Position numbers and translations under genes: made by a program. The notes under the pieces are model-generated. The model was not told the DNA's origin. It ran no database searches and saw only the letters and a list, made by a program, of their open reading frames with translations. A stretch of DNA of 64,000 nucleotides, taken from assembly GCF_043641555.1 (NCBI RefSeq), contig NZ_JBHZRJ010000001.1, positions 558,001 through 622,000 on the forward strand, read 5' to 3'. This document shows, in pieces, positions 17,600 to 26,842 of the stretch (positions are counted from its first letter, which is position 1; each line of letters opens with the position of its first letter). This DNA comes from Saccharospirillum alexandrii_A. GTDB lineage: Bacteria > Pseudomonadota > Gammaproteobacteria > Pseudomonadales > Natronospirillaceae.

Positions 17600-18865
17600 T
17601 TAGCCGAAAATGCCCTTGAACATAAAGAAGAAAATGATCGCCAGGAAGGCACCGGCGGGCAGTGTGACGATCCAGCTGGCGAAGATGGTGCCCACGACTC
17701 TGAGGTTCAGTGCTGAGATGCCGCGTGCCATGCCCACGCCGAGCACGGCGCCCACCAGGGTGTGGGTAGTGGAAATCGGCAGACCGGTGCCCGAGGCCAG
17801 CACGACCGTGGTAGCGGCCGCCAGTTCGGCGGCGAACCCCCGGCTCGGGGTCAGTTCGGTGATCTTCCGGCCGATGGTGCCCATCACCTTGTAACCAAAG
17901 GTGGCCAGACCGACCACAATACCGCCGCCACCAAGCAGCAGCACCCAGGCGGGCATGGCCGATTCAGCCAGAATATTGCCCTGATTGGCCACCACATTGA
18001 TGATGGCCGCCAGCGGTCCAACCGCGTTGGCCACATCGTTGGAGCCGTGGGCAAACGCCATGGCGCAGGCAGTGAAGATCATTAGAATAGCGAACACTTT
18101 TTCGACCGAGGCAAAGCGAAAATGACGGTCTGCCTCTTCGTCGATTGTCACACGTTTGAGTAAGGCGACCCCGAGCAACATCACGGCGAAACTGACGGCG
18201 AGGCTGATCAGTACGCTTTCCCCAAACGAGAGGCCAACGCCGACGTGTTTCAGGCCTTTGGTGAACGTCACCATGGTGATCATGAAAGCGGTCAGAAACA
18301 TATAGCCGGGCACGTAGCGTTTGGCATTGCCAAAGGGGTCGTCGGTGTTGAGGATGAGCTTGTGAACGCTGCGGAAAATAAAGAAGGCCAGGGTTCCGGC
18401 CAATACCGGTGACACCACCCAACTCATCACAATGGACGTGACCTTGCCCCATTGCACGTACTCAACGCCGATGCCGACGGCCGCAAAGCCAACAATGGCG
18501 CCGACGATGGTATGAGTGGTGGAGACCGGCCAACCCATCATCGAGGCGATGACCAGCCAGATGGCCGCCGCCAGCAGAGACGACATCATCCCGTAGACCA
18601 GCAATTCCGGCGAGCCGGCCATCACATTGGCGTCGATGATGCCTTTTCGGATGGTACCGGTGACCTCGCCACCGGCCAGGTAAGCGCCGGCGAATTCGAA
18701 CACCATGGCGATAATAATCGCCTGTTTAACGGTCAGGGCACGAGAGCCGACGGATGTACCCATGGCGTTGGCAACATCGTTGGCGCCAACGCCCCAGGCC
18801 ATGAAAAAACCAAACAGGCAGGCAAGCAGGACGAACCATTGGCCGTATTCTGCAATGACGGTCAT
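17600..18865 (-). CDS. Inorganic phosphate transporter, PiT family
   Basis: 421 residues with about ten membrane segments. Duplicated PiT signatures are present: GANDVANAMGTSVGSRAL (about 27-44) and GSNDVANAVGPLAA (about 269-282), each followed by a STTHT block (PVSTTHTIVGAIVGF near 113 and PISTTHTLVGAVLGVG near 365). Low-affinity proton- or sodium-coupled phosphate uptake across the inner membrane. The DUF47 gene lies 55 bp upstream on the same strand, a common PiT pair. It complements the high-affinity Pst system encoded 2 kb away. Confidence 0.93.
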   Translation of the reverse strand: MTVIAEYGQWFVLLACLFGFFMAWGVGANDVANAMGTSVGSRALTVKQAIIIAMVFEFAGAYLAGGEVTGTIRKGIIDANVMAGSPELLVYGMMSSLLAAAIWLVIASMMGWPVSTTHTIVGAIVGFAAVGIGVEYVQWGKVTSIVMSWVVSPVLAGTLAFFIFRSVHKLILNTDDPFGNAKRYVPGYMFLTAFMITMVTFTKGLKHVGVGLSFGESVLISLAVSFAVMLLGVALLKRVTIDEEADRHFRFASVEKVFAILMIFTACAMAFAHGSNDVANAVGPLAAIINVVANQGNILAESAMPAWVLLLGGGGIVVGLATFGYKVMGTIGRKITELTPSRGFAAELAAATTVVLASGTGLPISTTHTLVGAVLGVGMARGISALNLRVVGTIFASWIVTLPAGAFLAIIFFFMFKGIFG

Positions 18866-18920
18866 GGGGTATTCCTCTTATCGGTGAGCATGGGGTGACA
18901 CAAGCCGATTGGGGCGCGTA

Positions 18921-19601
18921 TCAGCGAGCTAACAGAATTTGCAAACGAGAGCCGACGCGTTGTGCCACGTCTGCCAGGTCACCGATCAGCTCGATTACCC
19001 GGTACAGGAACATCACGTCGATGGGGGGGTAGTCCTTTTCCACGGCACGCAGGGCGCGGCGTACGCGGATTTCCAGTTCATCGGCCCGGTGCTCCTGATC
19101 GTCCAGATCGTTGAGCAGGCCACTCACCAGTTTGATTTCGCGGCTGCTGAAGCCGGTTTCAAACAGTTCGTCCAGTTCGGCCAGGGCATCAGCCGCTTTC
19201 TGGCTGGTGTTGATCGATGATTCCAGATACTCGCGCATCAGCGGCTGTATGGGGTTCGGGATGGTCATTTCCCGGCCCAGCATCACCCCGGCAATGTCCT
19301 TGGCGCGGTTGGCGAGTTTGTCCTGGTGGGTCAGCAGTTCGAGCAGGTCAGAGCGGGGGACCGGCATGAACAGGCTGTTGGGCAGGTGCATGCGGATGTC
19401 TTTTTTCATCCGGTCCGCTTCGCCTTCGAGTTTGGCGATGTCCTGACGGATGGCTTCGGCCGCCTGGTAGTCACCAGTAGCGGCCACATCATAAAAGTCG
19501 ATCAGTCGAACCACACAGGCGTGCGCCTTCTGCATGTGCTCCTGCATGGGCTTGACCGGGGAACGGCCAAAGAGGGCCATCAATGGGCTATCAGCCGCCA
19601 T
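18921..19601 (-). CDS. DUF47/PhoU-like (TIGR00153) partner of the PiT transporter
   Basis: 226 residues, all-helical PhoU-like fold. MAADSPLMALFGRSPVKPMQ and HMQKAHACVVRLIDFYDVAA are typical starts of the TIGR00153 family. Genes of this family usually sit directly before a PiT gene, as here, and are thought to control transport activity in the cytoplasm. A TATAAT-like -10 is visible on the minus strand at 19643-19648, but no Pho box is evident, so this pair is probably not PhoB-driven. Confidence 0.9.
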   Translation of the reverse strand: MAADSPLMALFGRSPVKPMQEHMQKAHACVVRLIDFYDVAATGDYQAAEAIRQDIAKLEGEADRMKKDIRMHLPNSLFMPVPRSDLLELLTHQDKLANRAKDIAGVMLGREMTIPNPIQPLMREYLESSINTSQKAADALAELDELFETGFSSREIKLVSGLLNDLDDQEHRADELEIRVRRALRAVEKDYPPIDVMFLYRVIELIGDLADVAQRVGSRLQILLAR

Positions 19602-19807
19602 GTCGCTTTCCTCTGTTGCATCGTCGAATGAAGTGGGGGCGCATTATAGAGACCCGGCGCAGTAATAAAAACGTCACATGCGGGCTAATTCACATTTTTT
19701 TGACCAGCGGGTGTTTTGGCGTGGCGACGAGGTGGCAGGGCCGGGGGTTGCATGGAGAGTGATTACTTACCCGGCAGGCCGCCGGGCAGGTTTGAACGAC
19801 GCGTCGG

Positions 19808-20227
19808 TCAGTTAAGTGGTTCGCCCTCGCTGGGCTGGGGCAGAGCCCGGATGCGTCGCTTGTCGTCGATGGCGACGTAAACGAACTCCGATTCCGTGAC
19901 CTTTTGCCGTTCTTCGTCTTCGGGCATCCGGCACCAGACTTCAACGCCGATGCGAATTGAACTGCGGCCCATGCCCAGAATGCGGGTATAGCAGCAGATG
20001 ACCGAGCCAACCCGGACCGGCCGCACAAATGACATCTCGCCAATGGCCATGGTGGTGGTACGGCCATGCGCCAGCCGGCTGGCGGCGATGCTGGCGGCCA
20101 TGTCCATATGGGTGACCAGCCAGCCACCGGAGATATCGCCATTGGTGTTGGTGTCTTTGGGCTGGGCGACGACCCGCAATTGCAGTTCGCCGCGGGGCGT
20201 CGGGTCTTTTTCATCCAGTTTTTTCAT
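19808..20227 (-). CDS. Acyl-CoA thioesterase, YciA-type hotdog protein
   Basis: 139 residues from the ATG at 20227 (preceded by AGGGACCCC); the frame continues 25 codons upstream without similarity. The single hotdog fold is shown by QPKDTNTNGDISGGWLVTHM (about 20-39; catalytic Asp in the ISGGW region) and SFVRPVRVGSVICCYTRIL. YciA enzymes hydrolyse acyl-CoA thioesters in the cytoplasm. No operon partner; it runs divergently from pstS with a 300-bp gap that carries the Pho box. Confidence 0.88.
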   Translation of the reverse strand: MKKLDEKDPTPRGELQLRVVAQPKDTNTNGDISGGWLVTHMDMAASIAASRLAHGRTTTMAIGEMSFVRPVRVGSVICCYTRILGMGRSSIRIGVEVWCRMPEDEERQKVTESEFVYVAIDDKRRIRALPQPSEGEPLN

Positions 20228-20384
20228 GGGGTCCCTAGCGTCGTTCTGGCCTGGAAAGTCAGGCCGGGCGGGGCTGTCCGGCCGGTAGCGGCAATACATC
20301 ACTGGTTTGGAGTATACGGGAAAAGCACCGCTTTTGACTATGCTGGTGGGCCGCTGATCGGTCCGTATGCGATATTTATGACAG

Positions 20385-20440
20385 TTGTAACAATACTGTC
20401 ATATCAAAGACATATCCTTGTCATATCCGAGCTCTAGCAT
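20385..20440 (+). promoter_or_regulatory. Pho box and -10 of the pstS promoter
   Basis: Four 7-bp units at an exact 11-bp spacing: TTGTAAC (20385), CTGTCAT (20396), AAGACAT (20407), TTGTCAT (20418). This is the direct-repeat layout bound by PhoB in place of a -35. A -10-like TAGCAT starts at 20435, exactly 10 bp after the last unit, as in known PhoB promoters. It predicts phosphate-starvation induction of pstS and probably the whole pst operon. Confidence 0.9.
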
Positions 20441-20527
20441 GCCTCTCGAGCTTCGAGGTTGTGACCCAGTTGCCAATTCGCAGTTGGGCAGGCCGAGAAA
20501 AACCAAAGACTGACTGGAGGTTTACCA

Positions 20528-21571
20528 GTGAACAAGAAAATGATTGGCGCCCTGGCACTTGCCGCCGCCGCTACCAGCTTCGCAACGGTATCGGCCGAAG
20601 GCCGTAGCCAGATTAGCATTGTAGGGTCTTCTACTGTGTTCCCATTCGCGTCGGTGGTTGCCGAGCGTTTCGGTCAGACTACTTCATTCCCAACGCCGAC
20701 CATTGAATCTACCGGTTCAGGCGGCGGTTTGAGCCTGTTTTGCCAGGGCGTTGGCGAAAGCACGCCAGACATTACCAACGCTTCTCGTCGCATCAAGCAA
20801 TCCGAAATCGACCTGTGTGCCAGCAACGGTGTGGAAGACGTCGTTGAAGTATTGATCGGCTACGACGGCATTGCCATCGCGAACAGCGTTGAGGGTGCTG
20901 AGCTTGAACTGAGCAAGGGCCAGTTGTTCCTGGCACTGGCTCAAACCGTGCCGAGCCCGAACGGTTCCGGTCTGGTAACCAACCCATACGAAACCTGGAG
21001 CGACATCGATAGCAGCCTGCCGAACATCGCCATTCGCGTCTTTGGTCCGCCGCCATCATCTGGTACCCGTGATGCGTTCGTTGAGCTGGTCATGGAAGAA
21101 GGTTGCATGGAATTTGACGCGATAGCGTCTTTGGAAGACACGGATGAAGACAAGATGGAAGAAGTCTGCGCTACCATGCGTGAAGACGGTGCTTTCGTTG
21201 AAGCCGGTGAAAACGACAGCCTGATCGTGTCGCGTCTGGAGAACGACCCGAACGCACTGGGCATCTTCGGTTACTCGTTCCTGGATCAGAACTCAGACAA
21301 GGTCAAATCAGTCTCGGTTGAAGGCGTTCAAGCCACGTTTGATACCATCGCTGACGGCTCTTACTCAGTGTCCCGCCCGTTGTTCTTCTACGTTAAGAAG
21401 GCACACGTGGGTGTGATTCCGGGTATCGAAGAGTACCTGGCTGAATTCACCAGCCGCCGGTCCATTGGCGCCAACGGTTACCTGATCGACCGTGGTCTGA
21501 TTCCGCTGTCCAATACCGAATTCGCTCGCATGAAAGACAACGCAGAGAACCTGCGCGACGTCTCACTGTAA
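20528..21571 (+). CDS. pstS: Phosphate ABC transporter periplasmic binding protein
   Basis: 347 residues with a signal peptide (residues 1-23, cut near SAEG). GSSTVFPFASVVAERF (about 34-49) and PSSGTRDAFVELV (about 177-189) are PstS phosphate-binding segments. Captures phosphate in the periplasm for PstCAB. TGGAGG precedes the start (20515-20520). It is the first gene of the pst cluster, directly behind the Pho box. Between pstS and pstC is a hairpin that may lower downstream expression, which is usual because binding protein is needed in excess. Confidence 0.95.
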   Translation: MNKKMIGALALAAAATSFATVSAEGRSQISIVGSSTVFPFASVVAERFGQTTSFPTPTIESTGSGGGLSLFCQGVGESTPDITNASRRIKQSEIDLCASNGVEDVVEVLIGYDGIAIANSVEGAELELSKGQLFLALAQTVPSPNGSGLVTNPYETWSDIDSSLPNIAIRVFGPPPSSGTRDAFVELVMEEGCMEFDAIASLEDTDEDKMEEVCATMREDGAFVEAGENDSLIVSRLENDPNALGIFGYSFLDQNSDKVKSVSVEGVQATFDTIADGSYSVSRPLFFYVKKAHVGVIPGIEEYLAEFTSRRSIGANGYLIDRGLIPLSNTEFARMKDNAENLRDVSL

Positions 21572-21612
21572 GCGATAGTCGTAAGGGGCCGGACAAGCGT
21601 CGGGCCCGATCG

Positions 21613-21650
21613 GAGGAGGTCCAGTTGGCTGGCCCTCCTCTTGGTGTTTT
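21613..21650 (+). terminator. Attenuating hairpin between pstS and pstC
   Basis: GAGGAGGTCCAG pairs with CTGGCCCTCCTC (one weak pair) around TTGG, followed by TTGGTGTTTT. It looks like a partial terminator that would let only some transcripts continue into pstC. Confidence 0.6.
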
Positions 21651-21817
21651 AACGGTACGGGTTCTTCTGGCGGTATTTTCTGAGAGAATGCGCAACCTAG
21701 GCCCGGTTCTGTTAACACCGATAATGGAATGTCCCGGTCAACGCTCTGCACGGTGTATTTCAACCGGGCAACAGAGCAGTGACCGAGACGTTTTTTCATG
21801 TTCTGAGGAGTGGTTGG

Positions 21818-23206
21818 ATGCAAACATCGACCCTGATTTTGTTCGTACTGGCGTTGACGGTCGTCGCCTACGTGCTCGGCCGTCAACGCTCGGTGCAGCT
21901 GGCCCAGCCACTTGGCGGGATTAAGCGGCTGCATTCCCTGCCCAATTACTACGGACTGATGGCCGCCGTCTGGACAAGTATTCCAGCCCTTATCATCGTG
22001 GCTGTCTGGTCGGGGATGGAAACAACCGTCATCACCGGTACTGTCCTCTCGACGTTGCCGGATGCCTACACCAACGTCTCTGAATCTCAAATAAGCCTGA
22101 CCTTCAGCCGCATTCGCAACATCCAACTCGGCACTATTGATGGGAGTCAGTTCCCCGACCTGGTTCAGGCGGGTGAGTTGCTGCAACGCTTAACCGAGAG
22201 CAGTCAGTTTGGCAAGGTAGCGTTGACCCTGGTCATCTCGGTTCTGGGTGGCGCCTATGCCTGGTTGCGCACCAGCCCGAGGCTGAGAGCCCGCCCGCAG
22301 TTTGAGGTCGTGCTTAAAGGCTTTTTCCTGCTTTGTTCTACCATCGCCATCTTTACCACGATCGGCATCATTTTGTCGGTTCTGTTTGAAAGCATCCGTT
22401 TTTTCCAGTCGATTCCATTTTTCGATTTTGTGTTCGGTACCAAGTGGAGCCCTCAGATTGCGATTCGCGCCGATCAGGTCGGTTCGTCTGGCGCCTTTGG
22501 GGCCATTCCGTTGTTTGTCGGCACGCTGTTGATCGCAGCTATCGCTTTGCTGGTGGCCGTCCCACTTGGGCTGATGTCGGCCATTTATTTATCGGAGTAC
22601 GCCAATTCGAAAGTGCGCGGTGTCGTTAAGCCGCTACTGGAAGTGCTGGCCGGTATTCCCACGGTGGTGTATGGCTTTTTCGCTGCACTGACCATGGCGC
22701 CGCTGGTCCGCGACTTTTTTCAGGGCATCGGGTTCGATGGCGTTTCCGCCGAATCGGCTTTGGCCGCGGGCCTGGTTATGGGCATCATGATCATTCCCTT
22801 TGTGTCGTCGTTGTCTGATGACGTGATCAATGCCGTCCCGAACAGTTTGCGCGATGGCTCTTACGGCCTCGGAGCCACCAAAAGTGAGACCATCCGCCAG
22901 GTCGTCTTTCCGGCCGCTCTGCCGGGCATCATGGGTGGGGTACTGCTGGCGGCCTCCCGGGCCATTGGGGAGACCATGATTGTCGTCATGGCGGCAGGTC
23001 TGGCCGCCAACCTGACGGTGAACCCGCTTGAGGCGGTCACTACGGTAACGGTGCAAATTGCCACCTTGCTGGTGGGTGACCAGGAATTTGACAGTCCCAA
23101 GACCCTGGCAGCATTTGCCCTGGGCCTGATGCTGTTCATTACCACACTGCTGTTGAACATTGTGGCCATGTCGATCGTGAAGAGGTTCCGTGAACAATAT
23201 GACTGA
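21818..23206 (+). CDS. pstC: Phosphate ABC transporter permease PstC (long form)
   Basis: 462 residues from ATG 21818, preceded by GAGGAG at 21805-21810; an in-frame GTG at 21779 is less likely. The C-terminal half is classic PstC (LLEVLAGIPTVVYGFFAALT, GLGATKSETIRQVVFPAALP). Compared with the about 320-residue E. coli protein it has an N-terminal extension with extra membrane segments (about 1-25, 45-65, 145-165) and an extracytoplasmic stretch. Long PstC/PstA pairs are known in marine proteobacteria. Forms the inner-membrane phosphate channel with PstA; the stop overlaps the pstA start. Confidence 0.94.
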   Translation: MQTSTLILFVLALTVVAYVLGRQRSVQLAQPLGGIKRLHSLPNYYGLMAAVWTSIPALIIVAVWSGMETTVITGTVLSTLPDAYTNVSESQISLTFSRIRNIQLGTIDGSQFPDLVQAGELLQRLTESSQFGKVALTLVISVLGGAYAWLRTSPRLRARPQFEVVLKGFFLLCSTIAIFTTIGIILSVLFESIRFFQSIPFFDFVFGTKWSPQIAIRADQVGSSGAFGAIPLFVGTLLIAAIALLVAVPLGLMSAIYLSEYANSKVRGVVKPLLEVLAGIPTVVYGFFAALTMAPLVRDFFQGIGFDGVSAESALAAGLVMGIMIIPFVSSLSDDVINAVPNSLRDGSYGLGATKSETIRQVVFPAALPGIMGGVLLAASRAIGETMIVVMAAGLAANLTVNPLEAVTTVTVQIATLLVGDQEFDSPKTLAAFALGLMLFITTLLLNIVAMSIVKRFREQYD

Positions 23207-24512
23207 TCAATCGTTGAATGCCATCGAGCGGATGGCGACCGTCAAGCAGGAACGACTGAACGCCCGACTGAAGCAGCGTTATAATCGTGAGCGCCGCTTC
23301 AAGGCCTATGGCATTGCGTCCATCACCGGAGGTCTGGCGTTCTTGGCCATATTGCTGATCACCATTTTCAGCCAGGGTATACCGGCCTTTCAGAGCTCCT
23401 TCATCAAGCTCGACATCACCTATGATCCGGATGCCCTGTACATCGATGACGCCTCCGATCCAGAGCAGCTGCGGTTTGCCGACTTCGACAACGCGGTGCG
23501 CCAGTCGATGCTGGAGCGCTTCCCCGAGGTGTCGGGCCGGAATGACACGCGTGAGCTGATGTCTCTAGTCAGCACCGCCGCCGGGTATACCGTGCGAGAT
23601 CGGTTAATTGCAAACCCCGATCTGTTGGGTCAAACAGAAACACTGTGGCTCATGGCCGATGATGATCTGGACCTGGTACTGAACGGCACCATCGATCGCA
23701 ATTTGCCGTCGGATGAACGCCGGGTGTCCGATCTGGAGCTGGAGTGGATTGACGACTTGATGGCCAATGGTGATATCGAGCGTCGATTTAATACCACTTT
23801 CTTCACCCGGGGCGACTCGCGCGATCCTGAAACCGCCGGTGTCTGGGGCGCTGTAGTCGGCTCTTTCTACACCCTGGTGGTGACACTGGCGCTGTCGTTC
23901 CCGATTGGGGTGGCCGCGGCCATATACCTGGAAGAATTTGCGCCCAAGAACCGATTGACCGACATCATTGAGGTAAACATCAACAACCTGGCGGCGGTGC
24001 CGTCCATTGTGTTTGGCCTGCTTGGTCTGGCGGTGTTTATCAACTTCTTCGGATTGCCGCGCTCCGCCCCGGTGGTCGGTGGCCTGGTGCTGACGCTGAT
24101 GACCTTGCCGACCATTATTATTTCAGCCCGTGCATCGATAAAGGCGGTGCCACCGTCGATTCGGGATGCAGCCATGGGGCTGGGTGCTTCAAAAATGCAG
24201 GTAACGCTGCACCATGTATTGCCCCTGGCGATGCCCGGCATGCTGACCGGCACCATCATTGGCATGGCTCAGGCCCTGGGTGAAACAGCCCCATTGCTGA
24301 TGATTGGCATGGTGGCCTTCATTGTGGATATTCCGCAGGGGTTCACTGATGCCGCCACGGTTCTGCCGGTTCAGGTATATATCTGGTCGGACAGCCCGGA
24401 ACGGGCCTTTATTGCCAAGACATCCGCAGCCATTATGGTGCTGTTGGGCTTCCTGGCGCTGATGAATTTGTTGGCCGTCCTGCTGCGCCGTAAATTTGAG
24501 CGTCGCTGGTAG
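23190..24512 (+). CDS. pstA: Phosphate ABC transporter permease PstA (long form, DUF3333-type)
   Basis: 440 residues from GTG 23190 (AGAGG at 23181-23185) or 437 from ATG 23199; both overlap the pstC end. The N-terminal domain has a cytoplasmic basic stretch, one membrane segment (about 46-66) and a roughly 150-residue periplasmic domain (about 67-220), then the standard PstA permease part (VGSFYTLVVTLALSFPIGVA; ASKMQVTLHHVLPLAMPGML is the EAA loop). E. coli PstA is about 296 residues, so the periplasmic insertion is a clear difference. It pairs with the long PstC. Confidence 0.94.
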   Translation: MNNMTDQSLNAIERMATVKQERLNARLKQRYNRERRFKAYGIASITGGLAFLAILLITIFSQGIPAFQSSFIKLDITYDPDALYIDDASDPEQLRFADFDNAVRQSMLERFPEVSGRNDTRELMSLVSTAAGYTVRDRLIANPDLLGQTETLWLMADDDLDLVLNGTIDRNLPSDERRVSDLELEWIDDLMANGDIERRFNTTFFTRGDSRDPETAGVWGAVVGSFYTLVVTLALSFPIGVAAAIYLEEFAPKNRLTDIIEVNINNLAAVPSIVFGLLGLAVFINFFGLPRSAPVVGGLVLTLMTLPTIIISARASIKAVPPSIRDAAMGLGASKMQVTLHHVLPLAMPGMLTGTIIGMAQALGETAPLLMIGMVAFIVDIPQGFTDAATVLPVQVYIWSDSPERAFIAKTSAAIMVLLGFLALMNLLAVLLRRKFERRW

Positions 24513-24536
24513 GCGATTTCGGGGAGACCGTAGACG

Positions 24537-25412
24537 ATGACCATTACCAATCAGTACACAGAACATAAGGCCGACACCGTGACCGTAGCCAAAACCGAAC
24601 CTGATCAATTTGACATCGGCGACTGGACCCAGACTGTGGGCGATCCGCTGCTGGATGACCCGCGCCTCAGTGCCCGTAATGTAGATGTGTTCTACGCAGA
24701 TAATCAGGCGATTCACAATGTGAGTCTCGATGTCGGCAAGAACGAAGTCATTGCGATGATTGGGCCGTCCGGTTGCGGCAAGTCGACGTTTTTGCGCACC
24801 CTGAACCGGATGAACGATTCAATCGACATTTGCCGTGTCAAAGGCGAGATCATTCTCGACGGCCGCAATATTTACGATAAAAGCATGGACGTTGTAGAGC
24901 TTCGGGCCAAGGTCGGCATGGTGTTTCAGAAGCCGAACCCCTTCCCCAAATCCATTTACGACAACGTCGCTTATGGCCCACGCATTCATGGCCTGGTGTC
25001 GCGTCGTGCGGAACTGGACGAGGTGGTGGAAACCGCTCTGCGCAAAGCGGGCCTGTGGGATGAAGCGAAAGACCGACTCGACAAGCCAGCGACCGGTCTG
25101 TCGGGTGGTCAGCAGCAGCGGTTGTGTATTGCCCGCACCATCGCCGTATCGCCCGAGGTGATTCTAATGGACGAGCCCTGTTCAGCCCTGGACCCGATCG
25201 CCACCGCGCGCATCGAGGAGCTGATCGCCGAGCTGTCTGAGAACTACACCATTGCGATCGTGACCCACAGCATGCAGCAGGCGGCCCGGGTTTCGCAGCG
25301 TACGGCCTATTTTCACCTGGGCAAGCTGATTGAAGTGGGTGACACCGACAAGATTTTCACCTCGCCGGATCACAAACTGACTGAAGATTACATCACCGGT
25401 CGCTTCGGCTGA
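24537..25412 (+). CDS. pstB: Phosphate ABC transporter ATPase
   Basis: 291 residues with Walker A GPSGCGKST (near residue 77), signature LSGGQQQRLCIAR (near 184), Walker B VILMDEPCSALDP (near 204) and the switch histidine (IVTHSMQQA). The N-terminal 40 residues before the ABC domain are longer than in E. coli. Powers the PstCA channel in the cytoplasm. Follows pstA by 24 bp and precedes phoU by 17 bp. Confidence 0.96.
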   Translation: MTITNQYTEHKADTVTVAKTEPDQFDIGDWTQTVGDPLLDDPRLSARNVDVFYADNQAIHNVSLDVGKNEVIAMIGPSGCGKSTFLRTLNRMNDSIDICRVKGEIILDGRNIYDKSMDVVELRAKVGMVFQKPNPFPKSIYDNVAYGPRIHGLVSRRAELDEVVETALRKAGLWDEAKDRLDKPATGLSGGQQQRLCIARTIAVSPEVILMDEPCSALDPIATARIEELIAELSENYTIAIVTHSMQQAARVSQRTAYFHLGKLIEVGDTDKIFTSPDHKLTEDYITGRFG

Positions 25413-25429
25413 CCGGAGAGGGAGACACC

Positions 25430-26146
25430 ATGGATAAATCACATTTCGACCGCCACACCTCCGCTCAGTACAACGCCGAGCTGGAAGAGGCGCGCAAGAA
25501 CCTGATGCAAATGGGCGGCCTGGTTGAGCAACAGGTCGAAGACGCGCTCAAAGCGCTGATGGAAATGGACACCGCCCTGGCCCAGCGCGTGATCGAGACC
25601 GACAAAACGGTAAACGACATGGAGCTGGAGATCGATGAGGAATGCACCCGCATTCTGGCGTTGCGCCACCCGGCAGCTTCGGATCTGCGCTTTGTGATCG
25701 CGGTCACCAAGGCCGTAAACGATCTGGAGCGAATGGGTGACGAGGCTTCAAAAGTCGCCAAGCACACGCTGGAACTGGCCGACACCGGCTCGGGCCCGCA
25801 GGGTTACGTTGAGTTGCGCCATATTGGCGAGAAAGTCCGCCAGATGGTCTCCCAGTCGCTGGATTCCTTTGCCCGCCTGAATACCGACAGTGCCTTTGAT
25901 GTGCTGCAACAAGACCAGGCGGTCGATCTGGAATACGGTACGGCCATTCGCACCCTGGTCACCACCATGATGGAAGACCCGCGCACCATTACCCGGGCAC
26001 TGAACGTGATGTGGTCGCTGCGCTCACTGGAGCGGATCGGCGACCATGCCCGCAACGTAGCTGAGTCGGTCATCTATCTGGTGAAGGGCAAAGACGTGCG
26101 CCACATCAAGCTCGATCAGGTGGAAGCCCAGATCAAGAAAAAATAA
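25430..26146 (+). CDS. phoU: Phosphate signalling regulator PhoU
   Basis: 238 residues, two PhoU helical repeats (about 15-105 and 120-210) with acidic metal-binding stretches (DLRFVIAVTKAVNDLERMGD and LMWSLRSLERIGDHARNVAE-like second copy). PhoU links Pst transport to the PhoR kinase and silences the Pho response in high phosphate. GGAGAGGGAG precedes the start. Last gene of the pst cluster. Confidence 0.95.
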   Translation: MDKSHFDRHTSAQYNAELEEARKNLMQMGGLVEQQVEDALKALMEMDTALAQRVIETDKTVNDMELEIDEECTRILALRHPAASDLRFVIAVTKAVNDLERMGDEASKVAKHTLELADTGSGPQGYVELRHIGEKVRQMVSQSLDSFARLNTDSAFDVLQQDQAVDLEYGTAIRTLVTTMMEDPRTITRALNVMWSLRSLERIGDHARNVAESVIYLVKGKDVRHIKLDQVEAQIKKK

Positions 26147-26179
26147 TGGCGAAAAAACTTGTTGCGAATCAAAAGGTTG

Positions 26180-26208
26180 TTGACGAGCACAGGGGTTTTC
26201 CTTATATT
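26180..26208 (+). promoter_or_regulatory. Promoter of the tRNA-Thr gene
   Basis: TTGACG (26180-26185) and TATATT (26203-26208) are 17 bp apart, close to the sigma-70 consensus, and end 11 bp before the tRNA. The tRNA would have a very short 5' leader. Confidence 0.85.
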
Positions 26209-26219
26209 ACGCACCCGTT

Positions 26220-26295
<76 letters not shown>

Positions 26296-26305
26296 TATTC
26301 AAAGA

Positions 26306-26329
26306 AACCCGCTTCGTGCGGGTTTTTTC
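26306..26329 (+). terminator. Terminator after tRNA-Thr
   Basis: AACCCGC / GCGGGTT stem with a five-base loop, followed by a run of six T. Confidence 0.9.
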
Positions 26330-26506
26330 GTTTCTGGGGTTTGGTGGTTGCTGTCACTGGGTGCCATGAGTCCGCTTCGGCACCTGTTTGCCATCAATCA
26401 TGCAAAAATCTGCCTCGACTGATCCTTTCAGTTCCCTTCACTGGCGGCTTGCCCGGATATTCAGTAGAGTCAGCGGTTCGTCCGTTGTACTGCTTTGGAA
26501 TCTGGC

Positions 26507-26842
26507 ATGAACTTCATTACCGATCTGCTGTTGTCGCTTTCGGGGCTGATCCGCCCGCACCTTACCTTTGTGTCTTCGGCCCTGGTGGCCACGTTGCTGG
26601 TTATTTATGGCAATGACGTTAACCGTGCCGTCTGGGCGCTGATTCGCCGGGCTCATTTTATCGTTCGGACTCTGGTGTTTATTCTGCTGTGTGCCATCGG
26701 GTATGGCCTGATAGCGGTCTATCTGGTGCCGCTTGTTTCCCGCCTGCTGTTAATGGCGGGTTCGGTCTGGTTTGGGTTGATTGTAGTGCTGGTGTTTATA
26801 CTGGTCGGCTGGCTGGCTGAAAAGCACAGTCGGCGGGGGTGA
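26507..26842 (+). CDS. DUF3392 family small membrane protein
   Basis: 111 residues from ATG 26507 with three or four hydrophobic segments (about 5-35, 44-66, 75-100). The stretch SALVATLLVIYGNDVNRAVW and HFIVRTLVFILLCAIGYG match DUF3392, an inner-membrane family of unknown function found in gammaproteobacteria. The stop overlaps the next start (ATGA), so the two are probably translated together. Confidence 0.85.
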   Translation: MNFITDLLLSLSGLIRPHLTFVSSALVATLLVIYGNDVNRAVWALIRRAHFIVRTLVFILLCAIGYGLIAVYLVPLVSRLLLMAGSVWFGLIVVLVFILVGWLAEKHSRRG

